Assembly (NCBI GenBank): GCA_020633295.1
Contig: JACKDW010000002.1
Span: 1 to 64,000, forward strand
Direction of reading: 5' to 3'
DNA length: 64,000 nucleotides
Origin: Myxococcales bacterium
GTDB lineage: Bacteria > Myxococcota_A > Polyangia > Nannocystales > Nannocystaceae
The notes under the pieces are model-generated. The model was not told the DNA's origin. It searched no databases and worked only from the letters and a program-made list of their open reading frames with translations. Shown one piece after another: positions 34,781 to 43,926 of this stretch (its first letter is position 1; the number at the start of each line of letters is the position of its first letter). Position numbers and translations under genes: made by a program.

Positions 34781-35056
34781 GGTCCTGGGGTCGAACGTCG
34801 TCTCCAACGTGCCCTTCATCCTGATCGTGCAGGACCGGCTGATGACGCTGGACGACCCCGCGGCGGCCTGGACGACACTCGCGGTCGTCTCGACCTTCGC
34901 GGGGAACCTGACACTGCTCGGCTCCGCCGCGAACGTGATCGTGGCCGAGGCTGGCCGCGAGCTCGGCGGCTTTGGCTTCTGGCAGCACCTCCGGGTCGGG
35001 CTCCCTATCGCGCTCTCTCGTCGAGATCCGGCGAGCGCATCCAAGCGGGCGGCGTG
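34781..35056 (+). pseudogene. ArsB/NhaD-type transporter fragment
   Basis: About 90 residues reading VLGSNVVSNVPFILIVQ, then AVVSTFAGNLTLLGSAANVI, the conserved core of the ArsB/CitMHS/NhaD ion-transporter superfamily. Only this C-terminal half-helix part survives: the N-terminal two-thirds are missing, and the tail goes out of frame near 35010 (PIALSRRDP). It directly abuts the histidine kinase stop on the left and the NorB relic on the right. A clear relic. Confidence 0.7.
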
Positions 35057-35740
35057 ATCGGGATGTTCCACCATCTCTACTTCACCGGCACGCGCACGGT
35101 CGTGATGGCGCTGGGGGGCACCTTCAGCGCGCTCGAGCTGATGCCGCTGGTACTCATCGGCCACGAAGCGCACCAGAACCTCACGCGGGCGCGCGCGCCC
35201 GGCTGGGTGCGAGCGTACCGCTGGCCGCTCTTGTTCTTCGTCGCGGTCGCGTTCTGGAACCTCGTCGGCGCCGGCCTGTTCGGCTTCCTGATCAACCCGC
35301 CGATCGCCCTGTATTACATGCAGGGCCTCAACACGACCTCGGTCCACGGCCACACCGCGCTGTTCGGCGTCTACGGGATGCTCGGCATCGGCCTGTCGCT
35401 GTTCAGCCTGCGAATCCTGTACATTCGCGCGCGCTGGGACGTGTCGGCGCTGAGGCTCTCGTTCTGGGCGATCAACATCGGCCTCGCGCTCATGGTGCTC
35501 CTGAGCTTGCTGCCAGTGGGTCTGATGCAGACGTGGGCGAGCGTCGAGCACGGGATGTGGTACGCGCGCTCGGCCGAGTTCATGCAAACTCCTGCGCTCG
35601 ACACGTTTCGTTGGCTGCGGGTGATCGGCGACACCGGCTTCGCCGCAGGCTTGCTCGGAGTGGGATGGTTCGTCGTTGGGCTGCGCTTCGGGTGGTCACG
35701 CGATGGCGTTCGCGAGGATCTCCGGGAGCGAGGAGGCTAG
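35054..35740 (+). pseudogene. Nitric oxide reductase NorB C-terminal relic
   Basis: 228 residues resembling the C-terminal part of the quinol-dependent NorB/heme-copper oxidase family. It has GMFHHLYFTGT (heme-ligand HH motif), GHEAHQNLTRA, NTTSVHGHTALFGVYG with two further His, and several membrane helices up to GLRFGWSRDG. NorB is normally 450-760 residues, so more than half is missing and no upstream frame encodes it. The downstream end appears natural. It begins within the transporter relic, so the two fragments are joined by deletion. Confidence 0.75.
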
Positions 35741-35986
35741 CTCGGGGCGCGGTATCCCATGTTGACGGTTTGAAGCGCTCCGCCAAGTGGCTCGACGCCG
35801 CACGAGCGCTTGTTGTTCGCGCCACGACGAGCGCAGACGACGAACGAGAACGACACGCAGCAAGCGCGCGTCGATGCTACTGGCTGGCTCCAGCGGCCGA
35901 GGAGACAACCGGCCCCGTGACCTGAGACCTATGACCCAAGGCTTGTTGAATAAACAGGTCAATCGATACAAACTATACACAACCTA
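35741..35986. other. Intergenic, no gene
   Basis: After the NorB relic there is no coding-like frame. The final 60 bp (about 35935-35986) are AT-rich (TTGTTGAATAAACAGG) and could contain the promoter of the next gene. Confidence 0.5.
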
Positions 35987-37114
35987 ATGTCTGCTTCAGA
36001 CGTCTCGAACCAAACACGATATCGCGGTTTCGCGCCTGGGGTGCTGAAGCCTCGCGGTACGCTGACGGCAGTTCGTGACGCGACCACAATGGATGCGGCT
36101 ACGACCCTGCGGCGCATCGAGACCCTGCTCGATCACGTGCGCGCCGTGGACACGCGACGATACGAGACTCGCGCGACCGACAGCATCCTGCGCGAGCACA
36201 TCCCCGAGATCGAGAAGCTGCTGGCGAGCACCTTCGCTACGCTCGCGGCGATCGCTGAGCGATACACCGCAAGTGCCGCGCAGCCGAGTACGCTCGATGA
36301 CGCGCTCACGCTCGACGGCGACTTCGCCGCTCACGTCGACGCGCTGATGCAAGCCGAAGACGCGGCTTCGCGCGTCGCCGACATCGCCGTAGTCGCGCGC
36401 ATGGAGCTCGCGCACAGGCACCTACGCTTGCAACAAATGCCCTTGGGGGCGGATTCTTGGGATTACATCGCGGTCACGTCGAGCATCCGACGACGCGTGC
36501 TCAAGTCGGTGACGGCGATCCAGACCGCGATCCGTCGGCACGAGGGCCTCAACGACGAGGACTCATGGTTCCGTTCTGAGCTCGATCACTCACTCGAGGT
36601 TCGGCGCGTGTACGCGGCCTTTCGCCGCCGTCTCCAGCTAGACCGGCCACCAAGCCGCGCCGAGATGTACACGCGCCTCCGGCTCGTCGGGACGTCGATC
36701 GCAATCCTCGTCGGGAAGGACATCTACGAGCACCTGCGGGTCACGGATCGCCAGATGATTCGCGCGTTGCAGGCGAAGGTGATCAATTGGCTTCGCAAGG
36801 ACCCGACGACGAGCGGGCGCTTCCCGGCGCGCGCAGGCGAGCATATCTGGCAAGACGTCGCAGCATGTGCCGACCTCCTGATGCAGGTCAACCACCGGAC
36901 CGAGCTGCGCGACCACGACGTCGCCGCCCTCGAGGCGCTGGCCGACGCTCTGCGACGCAACGCGCCGCCGGCTGAGTGTCGCGTGAGGCTGGCCGCGCTC
37001 GAGGGCGCAGACGAAAAACTCGACCAATTCATCCGCTCGAGCGACGAACCGACGGACGCGCTCACCAAACTTGTCCCGCGTCTGCTGGCGGGAACCCGGC
37101 GCCCTACGTGGTGA
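35987..37114 (+). CDS. Hypothetical helical protein
   Basis: A protein of 375 residues from ATG 35987 (an internal ATG at 36090, MDAATTLRRIETLLDHV, may be the real start). Almost entirely helical and charged (ITDR-like and LRREHIPEIE helices; RRVLKSVTAIQTAIRRHEG; QDVAACADLLMQVNHRTEL). No membrane segment, signal peptide or known motif. Could be a regulator or scaffold. It lies between the relic zone and the NHL lipoproteins, with clear gaps on both sides, so it is probably transcribed alone. Confidence 0.65.
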   Translation: MSASDVSNQTRYRGFAPGVLKPRGTLTAVRDATTMDAATTLRRIETLLDHVRAVDTRRYETRATDSILREHIPEIEKLLASTFATLAAIAERYTASAAQPSTLDDALTLDGDFAAHVDALMQAEDAASRVADIAVVARMELAHRHLRLQQMPLGADSWDYIAVTSSIRRRVLKSVTAIQTAIRRHEGLNDEDSWFRSELDHSLEVRRVYAAFRRRLQLDRPPSRAEMYTRLRLVGTSIAILVGKDIYEHLRVTDRQMIRALQAKVINWLRKDPTTSGRFPARAGEHIWQDVAACADLLMQVNHRTELRDHDVAALEALADALRRNAPPAECRVRLAALEGADEKLDQFIRSSDEPTDALTKLVPRLLAGTRRPTW

Positions 37115-37354
37115 GCAGTTCGGCTCGGGTTTGGGCCCCGTCGACCGCGCCCGCGCCCGCTCGCCAAGAACGTGACTGGCGGGCTCATCAGCGCGACGAG
37201 CTGTTCGGAGAACGAGGGGACCGCCGCGTAAACTCGGAAGCGAGGCCGAGGCTCCACAGAGCATGTCCACGATCGAGCGCTACCTCGACACACCCTCGCT
37301 CGTTCCAAACGGCCCACGCTCGTGTACCCTGGACTCCCACTGGAAAATTTCCCC

Positions 37355-38530
37355 ATGAGATTAAAACAACTCAAGCACCCCTGGCGCCTCGTGGCGCCCT
37401 TGCTCGCGGTCGCGTTGGTCGGCGGCTGTGACTCGGACCCCTGCGCCGACCTTGAGTCAGGCCACACCTGCACCTGGCTCGGCCTCAAGGGCGAGGAGGG
37501 CTACAACGAGGACGGCCATCACCGCAGCGAGACGGTGGTGAGCCAGCCGCAGGATCTCCTGTTCCTCCCCGACGGCACCGCCTGGTTCACCGACTTCAAC
37601 AACTTCCTGATTCGGCGCGTCAACCCCGACGGCACGGTCCAGACCATGGTCGGCTCGGTCGACCCGATCTTCCCGGGGGACGGGCCGTTCGGCGGCGTGC
37701 CGCCCGGCGGGGCGCCGGGCAGCGACTGGCTCCTCAACCACCCGACGAACCTGGTCCTGCAACCAGACGGTTCGCTCCTCGTCGTCGCGTGGCACAACCA
37801 CAAGCTGTTGACCGTCAACCCCGAAGACGGCTACGTCAACGTCGTCTGCGGCGGCGGTGCGGGCTTCGACGGCGACGGCGAGCTCGCGGCCGAGACGGCG
37901 CTGTTCAAGCAGCTCAACGACGCGACGTTCGACGGCGCGGGCAACCTCTACATCCTCGACCAGCAGAACGAGCGCGTCCGCCGGATCGACGCCGCCGGGA
38001 TCATCACGACCATCGCCGGCACCGGCGAGGTCGGCTACAGCGGCGACGGCGGGCCGGCGATCGACGCCACGTTCTCGTGGGCCAAGGGCTCCAACCCGAA
38101 CCCGAGCGGCGGCATCCTCCACCACGAGGGCGTCCTGTACGTGTCGGACACCGAGGCCAACGTGATCCGCACCATCGACCTGGCGACCGGGCTCATCGAC
38201 GCCTTCGCCGGCACCGGCGAGAAGGGCTTCGCCGGCGACGGCGGGCCGGCGCTCACGGCCAAGCTCAGCGCGCCGCGGGACCTCGAGATCGGGCCCGACG
38301 GACACCTCTACTTCGCCGACACCGACAACGGCGCGGTGCGGGCGATCAACCTCGAGACGGGCGACATCCGCACGGTGGTCGGCACCGGCGAGCTCGGCGT
38401 CAACGAGGAGGAGGGCCTCCCCGCGACCGAGACGCAGCTGCGTCGGCCCTTCGGCGTCTCCTTCGACCCGGACGGCAACCTCTACGTCATGGACACCCTC
38501 AACTCCCGGATCGTGAAGGTGGCCCGATGA
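37355..38530 (+). CDS. NHL-repeat lipoprotein
   Basis: A protein of 391 residues. Signal MRLKQLKHPWRLVAPLLAV with lipobox VGGC (Cys25), then repeated NHL units of the type NGTGEVGYSGDGGPAIDATF and FAGTGEKGFAGDGGPAL, each followed by a strand pattern such as GNLYILDQQNERVRRI. Such proteins form six-bladed propellers that bind proteins or polysaccharide. Start ATG 37355; no longer start is likely because the signal begins here. Overlaps the next gene as ATGA. Confidence 0.85.
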   Translation: MRLKQLKHPWRLVAPLLAVALVGGCDSDPCADLESGHTCTWLGLKGEEGYNEDGHHRSETVVSQPQDLLFLPDGTAWFTDFNNFLIRRVNPDGTVQTMVGSVDPIFPGDGPFGGVPPGGAPGSDWLLNHPTNLVLQPDGSLLVVAWHNHKLLTVNPEDGYVNVVCGGGAGFDGDGELAAETALFKQLNDATFDGAGNLYILDQQNERVRRIDAAGIITTIAGTGEVGYSGDGGPAIDATFSWAKGSNPNPSGGILHHEGVLYVSDTEANVIRTIDLATGLIDAFAGTGEKGFAGDGGPALTAKLSAPRDLEIGPDGHLYFADTDNGAVRAINLETGDIRTVVGTGELGVNEEEGLPATETQLRRPFGVSFDPDGNLYVMDTLNSRIVKVAR

Positions 38531-39825
38531 AGCGCGCGCTCCTCCTACTCCCCTGCGTCGGCGCGCTCGGCCTGCTCGCGCTGAGCTCGAGCTGCGGCGA
38601 CGACACCTGCGAGCCCGAGGTCGGCACGATCTGCACGATCGTCGGCATCGGCGAGAACGGCTACGACCGCGACGCGGACAACATCGCGATCCCCGCGCTC
38701 GAGGCCAAGTTCTCGTTGCCGCAGGACACGCTCACCGGTCCTGACGGCCAGATCTACATCCTCGACTGGAACAACCACCGCCTGCGCGTCTACGACGAGG
38801 TAGAGGGCACGGTCGCGTGGGTCGCCGGGCGCGGCGAGCTCGGCGGCAGCCTCGACGACCCGGCCAACGGCGACTTCAACCACCCGACCAACATGATCTT
38901 CGACCCGAGCGGCAAGATCATCATGGCCGCCTGGCACAACAGCAAGATCCGCGTGGTCGACCCCGCGACCGGCGTCGTCACCGACTCGTGCGGCGACGGG
39001 GGGCGGGCGTACTTCGGCGACGGCGGCGACGCGCTCACGGCCTCGCTCGATCTGCCCGCGAGCATCGCGTTCAGCCCGCAGGGCGAGCTCGTGATCATGG
39101 ACCAGGCCAATCAGGTGCTGCGGTACATCGACGCCGCGGGCGACATTCAGCTGCTCGCCGGCCGCTGCGTCGTTGATGCCGCGCCGCCCGCGGGCCCCGG
39201 GCCGTGCGCCGACGGCGTCGATCTGGTGCAGTGTCCCGACGGCGGCGGCCGCTCGTCGGGGAAGTGGACCTGCGGTGACCCGGCGGAGTTCTGCTCGAAG
39301 CCCTGCACGCCCGGCTACGCGGGCGACGATCTGCCGGCGGACCAGCTGCGGATGGCGCAGCCGTTCGGGCAGTCGGCGTCGCCGGCCGGGCGCATCGCCT
39401 ACAGCGACGCGGGCGAGCTGTACTTCGCCGACAGCGCCAACCACCTGATCCGCAAGATCGACAAGGACGGCATCGTGCGCCGCGTGGCCGGGACGCCGCC
39501 GGTCGACGGCGTGGCCCAGGGCGGTCACGCGGGCGACGGCGGCGCGGCGACCGACGCGAAGCTCAACTTCCCGGTCGACCTCGCGTTCGCCGACGACGGC
39601 ACGCTCTACTTCACCGACACCAACAACCACTGCGTACGCAAGATCGATCCCGACGGGACCATCGACGTCGCCGTGGGCGTGTGCGGCGAGAAGGGCTTCG
39701 AGGGCGACGGCGGCCCGCCGACCGCGGCGCGGCTGAGCCTGCCCTTCGGCCTCGAGTGGCACGACGGCGCGCTGATCATCGCCGACACGGGCAACAACGT
39801 GATCCGCAAGGTCGTGTTGAAGTAG
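38527..39825 (+). CDS. NHL-repeat lipoprotein, paralogue
   Basis: A protein of 432 residues from ATG 38527. Signal ends at SSSC (Cys23). NHL blades repeat (GIGENGYDRDADNIAIPAL; KIDKDGIVRRVAGTPPVDG; VGVCGEKGFEGDGGPPTAAR), with a Cys-rich insertion at about 210-270 (CADGVDLVQC to CSKPCTPGY). Paralogous to the preceding gene and co-transcribed with it. Likely an envelope-exposed recognition or adhesion protein. Confidence 0.85.
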   Translation: MKRALLLLPCVGALGLLALSSSCGDDTCEPEVGTICTIVGIGENGYDRDADNIAIPALEAKFSLPQDTLTGPDGQIYILDWNNHRLRVYDEVEGTVAWVAGRGELGGSLDDPANGDFNHPTNMIFDPSGKIIMAAWHNSKIRVVDPATGVVTDSCGDGGRAYFGDGGDALTASLDLPASIAFSPQGELVIMDQANQVLRYIDAAGDIQLLAGRCVVDAAPPAGPGPCADGVDLVQCPDGGGRSSGKWTCGDPAEFCSKPCTPGYAGDDLPADQLRMAQPFGQSASPAGRIAYSDAGELYFADSANHLIRKIDKDGIVRRVAGTPPVDGVAQGGHAGDGGAATDAKLNFPVDLAFADDGTLYFTDTNNHCVRKIDPDGTIDVAVGVCGEKGFEGDGGPPTAARLSLPFGLEWHDGALIIADTGNNVIRKVVLK

Positions 39826-39849
39826 TCGACCGACCAACGCCACGGGGCG

Positions 39850-40308
39850 CTACGGCGCGCAGAAGGCGTCTCCTCCTGCAGAGGAGACGCACTTCCAGCC
39901 GCGAAACATGAAGTCGCCGCAGTAGCCGTCGGGGTCGTCCTCGTAGCCGTCGACGAGATCCTCCGTGTGACATGACAGGAGGCAGCGCCTCGTCTCCGCG
40001 TCGTCTGGACGCGCGCACACGTGCGTGAGCTCGACCTCGCACTCGCCCGCCGCCGCGCAGCAGTCCGCGTCGGAGACACACTCGTGGGTGCAGTACCCGT
40101 ACTGAAACTCGCTGACGCAGAGGACCTCGCCGCGGAGCTCGCCGGGGTCGACGCCCGCGTAGCACTCGGCGGGCGCCTCGCAGAGTTGGCCCGCCGCCGT
40201 CGGCTCGGTCGGCACGCTGCAGCCGACGAGGCCGGCGAGCGCCGCGGCGACGAGCGGCCGACGAGCGGCAGGCTCGTGTCGTGTGAATCGTGAAGCGAAG
40301 CTCGGCAT
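39850..40308 (-). CDS. Cys-rich lipoprotein
   Basis: A protein of 152 residues from ATG 40308. Basic signal and lipobox LVGC (Cys30), then short Cys-bearing modules (CEAPAECYAG, CTHECVSDADCCAAAGEC, CARPDDAETRRC, CHTEDLVDGYEDD). The paired Cys pattern, VSDADC in particular, resembles small disulfide-rich domains in myxobacterial surface proteins. Function unknown. Convergent with the second NHL gene, 24 bp apart. Confidence 0.7.
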   Translation of the reverse strand: MPSFASRFTRHEPAARRPLVAAALAGLVGCSVPTEPTAAGQLCEAPAECYAGVDPGELRGEVLCVSEFQYGYCTHECVSDADCCAAAGECEVELTHVCARPDDAETRRCLLSCHTEDLVDGYEDDPDGYCGDFMFRGWKCVSSAGGDAFCAP

Positions 40309-40619
40309 CAGCGACCCAGAGTAAACATGATTTATCGAACATGCTCGTAGGAGCTGCGCGTTCGTGGTCCCCCGCCTCCGCGCGCCGAGCTCTCGCTCGG
40401 CAGCGCTCGCGCGATGACGACCGACGCGGGGCGAGGGTTGCGGGTCAGGCGAACGCCCGGCGCGATCGCTCGTACGCAGTTCAGCCGTGACTCGGATCAC
40501 CGCGACCGCGAACCACATCGCCGCGTCGTCCGAGGACCACGTGGCCCCGGCATGGACAGTTGGAGCGCTGTGTCGACGCGCGCGCGCTCCGTCACCACTT
40601 CCGAAGGAAGGAACGACCG
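40309..40619. other. Intergenic region, nothing coding seen
   Basis: 311 bp between divergent genes. No convincing frame. The left part (40318-40345) is AT-rich (GTAAACATGATTTATCGAAC), a possible promoter for the minus-strand lipoprotein. The right part ends in GAAGGAAGGAAC, the ribosome site of the plus-strand gene. Confidence 0.5.
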
Positions 40620-41219
40620 ATGATCATCACCACGCCCGTGACCGCGAGCCTCGTGTTCGCGCTGACGCTCGCCCAGAGCCCCGCGCCCGTCGAAGAGGGA
40701 CCCGTGGCCCCCGACTCGAGTGAGCCGGCGCCGACCGATTCCGCGCCGCCCCCTGAGCCGGTACCGGCGCCGGCGCCCGTGTTTCAGCCCGCGCCGGCGC
40801 CGGAGCAGCCGCAGGAGTACGAGCCGCCCGAGAAGCCGCGCCGTCGAGGTCTCGGCATGATGATCTCGGGTTGGTCCCTGTTCGCCGGCTCGTACCTCAT
40901 CACCGCGCTCTCCGGCGCGATCGCCTACGACACCGGGAGCGAGGAGCTCGGCGGCGCGCTGCTCATCCCGGTCGCCGGGCCGCTCATAGCGATTCCCCAG
41001 GTCGACAGCCTGAGCGGAAAGATCGCGCTCGTGTTCCCGTTCCTGGCCCAGACCGCCGGGCTCACGCTCGGGATCGCGGGCACGGTCTTGTTCGCGCGCA
41101 GTGGTCGTGCCAACATGGCCGTGAACGCTGACGGCGTCCGACTCACGCGTTCGGGCCTTCGCCTCAACGCTGGGTTCACGCCGGGTGGGGGCGCGCTTGG
41201 GCTCCGCTATCGTTTCTGA
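40620..41219 (+). CDS. Pro-rich membrane-associated hypothetical protein
   Basis: A protein of 199 residues; start ATG 40620 has GAAGGAAGGAA 6 bp upstream. Signal peptide (MIITTPVTASLVFALTLAQS), Pro/Ala-rich linker (about 20-70, VPAPAPVFQPAPAPEQPQE), then a region with about three hydrophobic segments: GMMISGWSLFAGSYLITA, LGGALLIPVAGPLIAIP and QTAGLTLGIAGTVLFA. C-terminus ends GALGLRYRF, as in outer-membrane or envelope proteins of this group. Function unknown. Confidence 0.7.
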   Translation: MIITTPVTASLVFALTLAQSPAPVEEGPVAPDSSEPAPTDSAPPPEPVPAPAPVFQPAPAPEQPQEYEPPEKPRRRGLGMMISGWSLFAGSYLITALSGAIAYDTGSEELGGALLIPVAGPLIAIPQVDSLSGKIALVFPFLAQTAGLTLGIAGTVLFARSGRANMAVNADGVRLTRSGLRLNAGFTPGGGALGLRYRF

Positions 41220-41543
41220 TCGATAAGAGGCGAACTCGTCGCCAGCGGCAATGAAGGAAGCAGAGCCGTCGCTAGCCCAGATCTCGATCCTTTCGCACGT
41301 GGACTCCCGCAACCTCGCGCCAAAGTAATTTGCTTCTCGATCGCTCCACGCTGTGAATACGCCGATCGATGACTCTATACGGATTCGACATCGACTGAAT
41401 GGTGTTAGGTTTTATTTCGACGGGCGCGGCTAGGTCAATCTGGCGGGAGACGTTGGGATTCGCAATCACACCATGACAGGCCGCTCGGCCGCTTTCCATC
41501 CAGACGAGTAAAATTCGACTCGAGTCGATGGTTCGCGCAATCT
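41220..41543. other. AT-richer gap with doubtful small frame
   Basis: 324 bp of lower GC than its surroundings (for example 41395-41420). A minus-strand frame of 98 codons (41272-41568) exists, but it has no ribosome site, motif or codon bias, and probably is not a gene. Could hold the promoter for the downstream receiver gene. Confidence 0.4.
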
Positions 41544-42113
41544 GTGCGCCGATCATCCTTGCACGCATCAGCGCTCAGCGCGCTTGTGCGGCGGCCAAAT
41601 CTCACCCGCCGGAACATTCTGACCACGTCCTACAATCTGTTTAGATTGATTGCATCGCTTCTGTCCGTCGGTAATACGTTCGATGTGACACATATCGACC
41701 AGGCACCACGACTACTCATCGTTGACGACGACGCGATCTTCAACCGGCTCATTGGCCACGCGTTGGCGCGCCTAGGGTACGATATTGTAGGTGTCCCCGA
41801 CTCGAAGGAGGCCATGGAGGCGCTCGCGCGACGACGCTTCGATCTCGTCCTTGCCGATATCGATATGCCGGGAAACCGCCAATTAGAGATGCTTAAGAAT
41901 GTTGTATCGCGCTATCCGCTGCTGCCCGTGGTTCTGATGACTGGGTATCCGGAAACGCAAGTTGTTATCGATGCACTCCGATCAGGAGCCACGGACTTTT
42001 TCGTAAAACCGTGCGACATCGGACATCTTCATACTCAGCTCCAACGGTTACTCGTGGCTGTCCAGCGGAAGCGGAGAGCCAGGCAAGCGCTCGACGCGAT
42101 ATCGAGCTTGTAG
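41544..42113 (+). CDS. Stand-alone response regulator receiver protein
   Basis: The frame from 41544 codes for 189 residues, but the receiver domain begins at about residue 55 with LLIVDDDAIF; the first 50 residues are not conserved in appearance. GTG 41685 is a likely alternative start. Acid pocket DDD, phosphorylation site in LVLADIDMPG, and lysine in FFVKPC are all present. No output domain: the tail is a short helix (LLVAVQRKRRARQALD). Low-GC upstream sequence suggests recent acquisition or relaxed composition. Confidence 0.7.
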   Translation: MRRSSLHASALSALVRRPNLTRRNILTTSYNLFRLIASLLSVGNTFDVTHIDQAPRLLIVDDDAIFNRLIGHALARLGYDIVGVPDSKEAMEALARRRFDLVLADIDMPGNRQLEMLKNVVSRYPLLPVVLMTGYPETQVVIDALRSGATDFFVKPCDIGHLHTQLQRLLVAVQRKRRARQALDAISSL

Positions 42114-42222
42114 CCGAGGTCCGCGGACCCCCGGCCGTGTAGCACGCGCTGCGCCCGCTTGCGACGGCTGCTTCCAGCCATGTCTGGCGCGAGGTGGCCA
42201 ACGACAATCGCGGGACCGGGTG

Positions 42223-42600
42223 TCACTCTTCCTGCTTCGATGCGTTCTCAGACGCCGCCGGCGACGCCGGTAGCAAGCGCTGCGCGAGCTCGGCCTTGAG
42301 CGTGTCCCAGTCCTCGGAGCGCGGCAGGCTGGCGTACTCCGGCTTCACGCGCGACTTCTCGATCAGGATCACGCTGCGGGCGAGCCGGCTGTCGCACCAG
42401 GGGCTGGCTCGGGAGCCAGGAGGAGCTGGCCGAGGGCGTTCATCCTTCCTACATCCTCGAGGTCGGCGCCCAGGCGTGGCCACGGCGCGGCCGGAAGTAG
42501 CCGAGGAGCGCGCGCAGGCGGCCGAGCGAGGGATCCGGCGCGAGGCTGCAACCCATCCGATCGAGCTGCATCTGGTACCAGGCGCCCTGGAGGAGCCTGT
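42223..42600 (-). pseudogene. Degraded minus-strand gene next to integrase
   Basis: The minus strand keeps coding-like pieces in several frames: a C-terminal piece reading SVILIEKSRVKPEYASLPR then SEDWDTLKAELAQRLLPAS, preceded in other frames by GADLEDVGRMNALGQLL and MQLDRMGCSLAPDPS. No single frame continues through, so this looks like an old frameshifted gene of unknown family. The rest of the gap 42114-42718 shows nothing else, except the integrase ribosome site GGAGG at 42705. Confidence 0.35.
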
Positions 42601-42718
42601 CAAGCGCCGAGCGCAATCACTTCTCCTCACGAGGTATCCTCGACGTCGTCGAGCGCTCGATCCCGCCCCCACGATTTGCTACCGTCGCTCTCGGGTGTGG
42701 TCTTGGAGGCAAGTCAAG

Positions 42719-43867
42719 ATGACCATCAAGATCACGGAGAAGCAGAAACAAGGACGCAAGCCCGTGTGGCGAGTCTCGATCCATCTGAAGCTGGCTGACG
42801 GCCGGAACGAGCGGAAGGAATTCAGCCGCCCGCGCTCGCTCTCCCGTCGCGCGGTCACGCAGTGGGCGAAGCTCAAGCACGCGGATCTGCTGCGCGAACG
42901 CGCGGCGAAGGAGGTGGCCAAGGACGGCACGTTCAAGCGGATTACATTTGCAAAGTACGCTCAGCGGTTCTTGAGGACATACGCGCACCGCAAGGGCCTC
43001 AAGCCCAGCTCCATGCGCGCCTACGAGGACTCGCTGCGCCTGCACCTGCTGCCGGCCTTCGGGTGTATGCAGGTCGACGCGATCACCGATCAGCACCTCG
43101 ACCGGATCCGCGATCTCGAGCTCGCGCCCGGGACTCGCAACCGGCTGCTCTCGAACATGTCGACGATCCTCAACGCGGCGTTTCGCGAGCGCTACCGCCG
43201 GACCCCGTTCCGGGCGAGCAGCGTCAAGCAGGACGCGCGCGAGCCGGAGTACTGGCCGGTCGACAAGTTCGAGCGCTTGCTCGCGGCGGCGCCCTCGCTC
43301 GAGCACTCGCTCATCCTCATGCTCGGCGGCTTCGCGGGCCTGCGCGTTGGCGAGATCGCCGGGCTGCGGCGCATGGACGTAAGCTTCCAGCGCGGAGCTG
43401 GGGGAGCGTTGCACGTGCGACAGAGCGTCTGGCAGGGCCAGATCTCGACGCCGAAGGGTCGACGCAGTCGCGTCGTCCCGCTGCACGCTCGGCTGCGCGC
43501 GGTGCTGGAGCGCTGGTGTGAGGGCCTCGAGCCCGAGGACCTGCTCCTGTCGAAGCCCGACGGATCACCGATGACGCACTCGGCGTACAAGCACCGCGTC
43601 CGCGCGTGTGAGGCGGCGATGCTGGGGATCCCCACGAGCGACGCGAAGGGCGGCGTGCACAAGCTCCGCCATACATTCTGCTCGCACCTCGCCATCCTCG
43701 GCGTGAGCGTGTTGCAGATCCAGCGCCTCGCCGGTCACGCGAACCTGCAAGACACGATGCGGTACATGCACCTCGCGCCGTCGGACCTGGACGACGCGAT
43801 GGCGGTGTTCTCGAATCGGGGGCGCGAGCCTGCTACTGGGGCCGATCTGGGGCCGGAGGAGTCGTAG
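42719..43867 (+). CDS. Tyrosine recombinase / phage-type integrase
   Basis: A protein of 382 residues, ATG 42719 with GGAGG about 9 bp upstream. N-terminal arm-binding-like part (about 1-70), core-binding helix bundle (about 75-165), then the catalytic domain. R209 in GLRVGEIAGL, K246 in TPKGRR, H314 and R317 in HKLRHTF, H340 in GHANLQ, and nucleophile Y349 in MRYMHLAP are all present, so it should be active. It points toward the junction in the kinase gene and its stop lies 44 bp from it. It may mobilise the adjoining DNA to the left. Confidence 0.92.
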   Translation: MTIKITEKQKQGRKPVWRVSIHLKLADGRNERKEFSRPRSLSRRAVTQWAKLKHADLLRERAAKEVAKDGTFKRITFAKYAQRFLRTYAHRKGLKPSSMRAYEDSLRLHLLPAFGCMQVDAITDQHLDRIRDLELAPGTRNRLLSNMSTILNAAFRERYRRTPFRASSVKQDAREPEYWPVDKFERLLAAAPSLEHSLILMLGGFAGLRVGEIAGLRRMDVSFQRGAGGALHVRQSVWQGQISTPKGRRSRVVPLHARLRAVLERWCEGLEPEDLLLSKPDGSPMTHSAYKHRVRACEAAMLGIPTSDAKGGVHKLRHTFCSHLAILGVSVLQIQRLAGHANLQDTMRYMHLAPSDLDDAMAVFSNRGREPATGADLGPEES

Positions 43868-43871
43868 TCAA

Positions 43872-43926
43872 AAAAAGCTGAACGATCACCGACAGTTTGA
43901 GTTTTCGTGCTTAGAAAAAGCTGAAC
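43872..43926. repeat. 12-bp direct repeats at element junction (candidate att)
   Basis: AAAAAGCTGAAC occurs at 43872-43883 and again at 43915-43926, 43 bp apart. The second copy contains the last kinase codons (TTC AGC TTT on the minus strand, coding FSF). The coding sequence stops right after this motif, so the recombination core probably lies in or near it. The left junction that should carry the same core is not in the window. Confidence 0.6.

Noticed and set aside
41272..41568. 98-codon minus-strand gene
   Set aside because: No ribosome site, no motif, and composition typical of non-coding sequence here.
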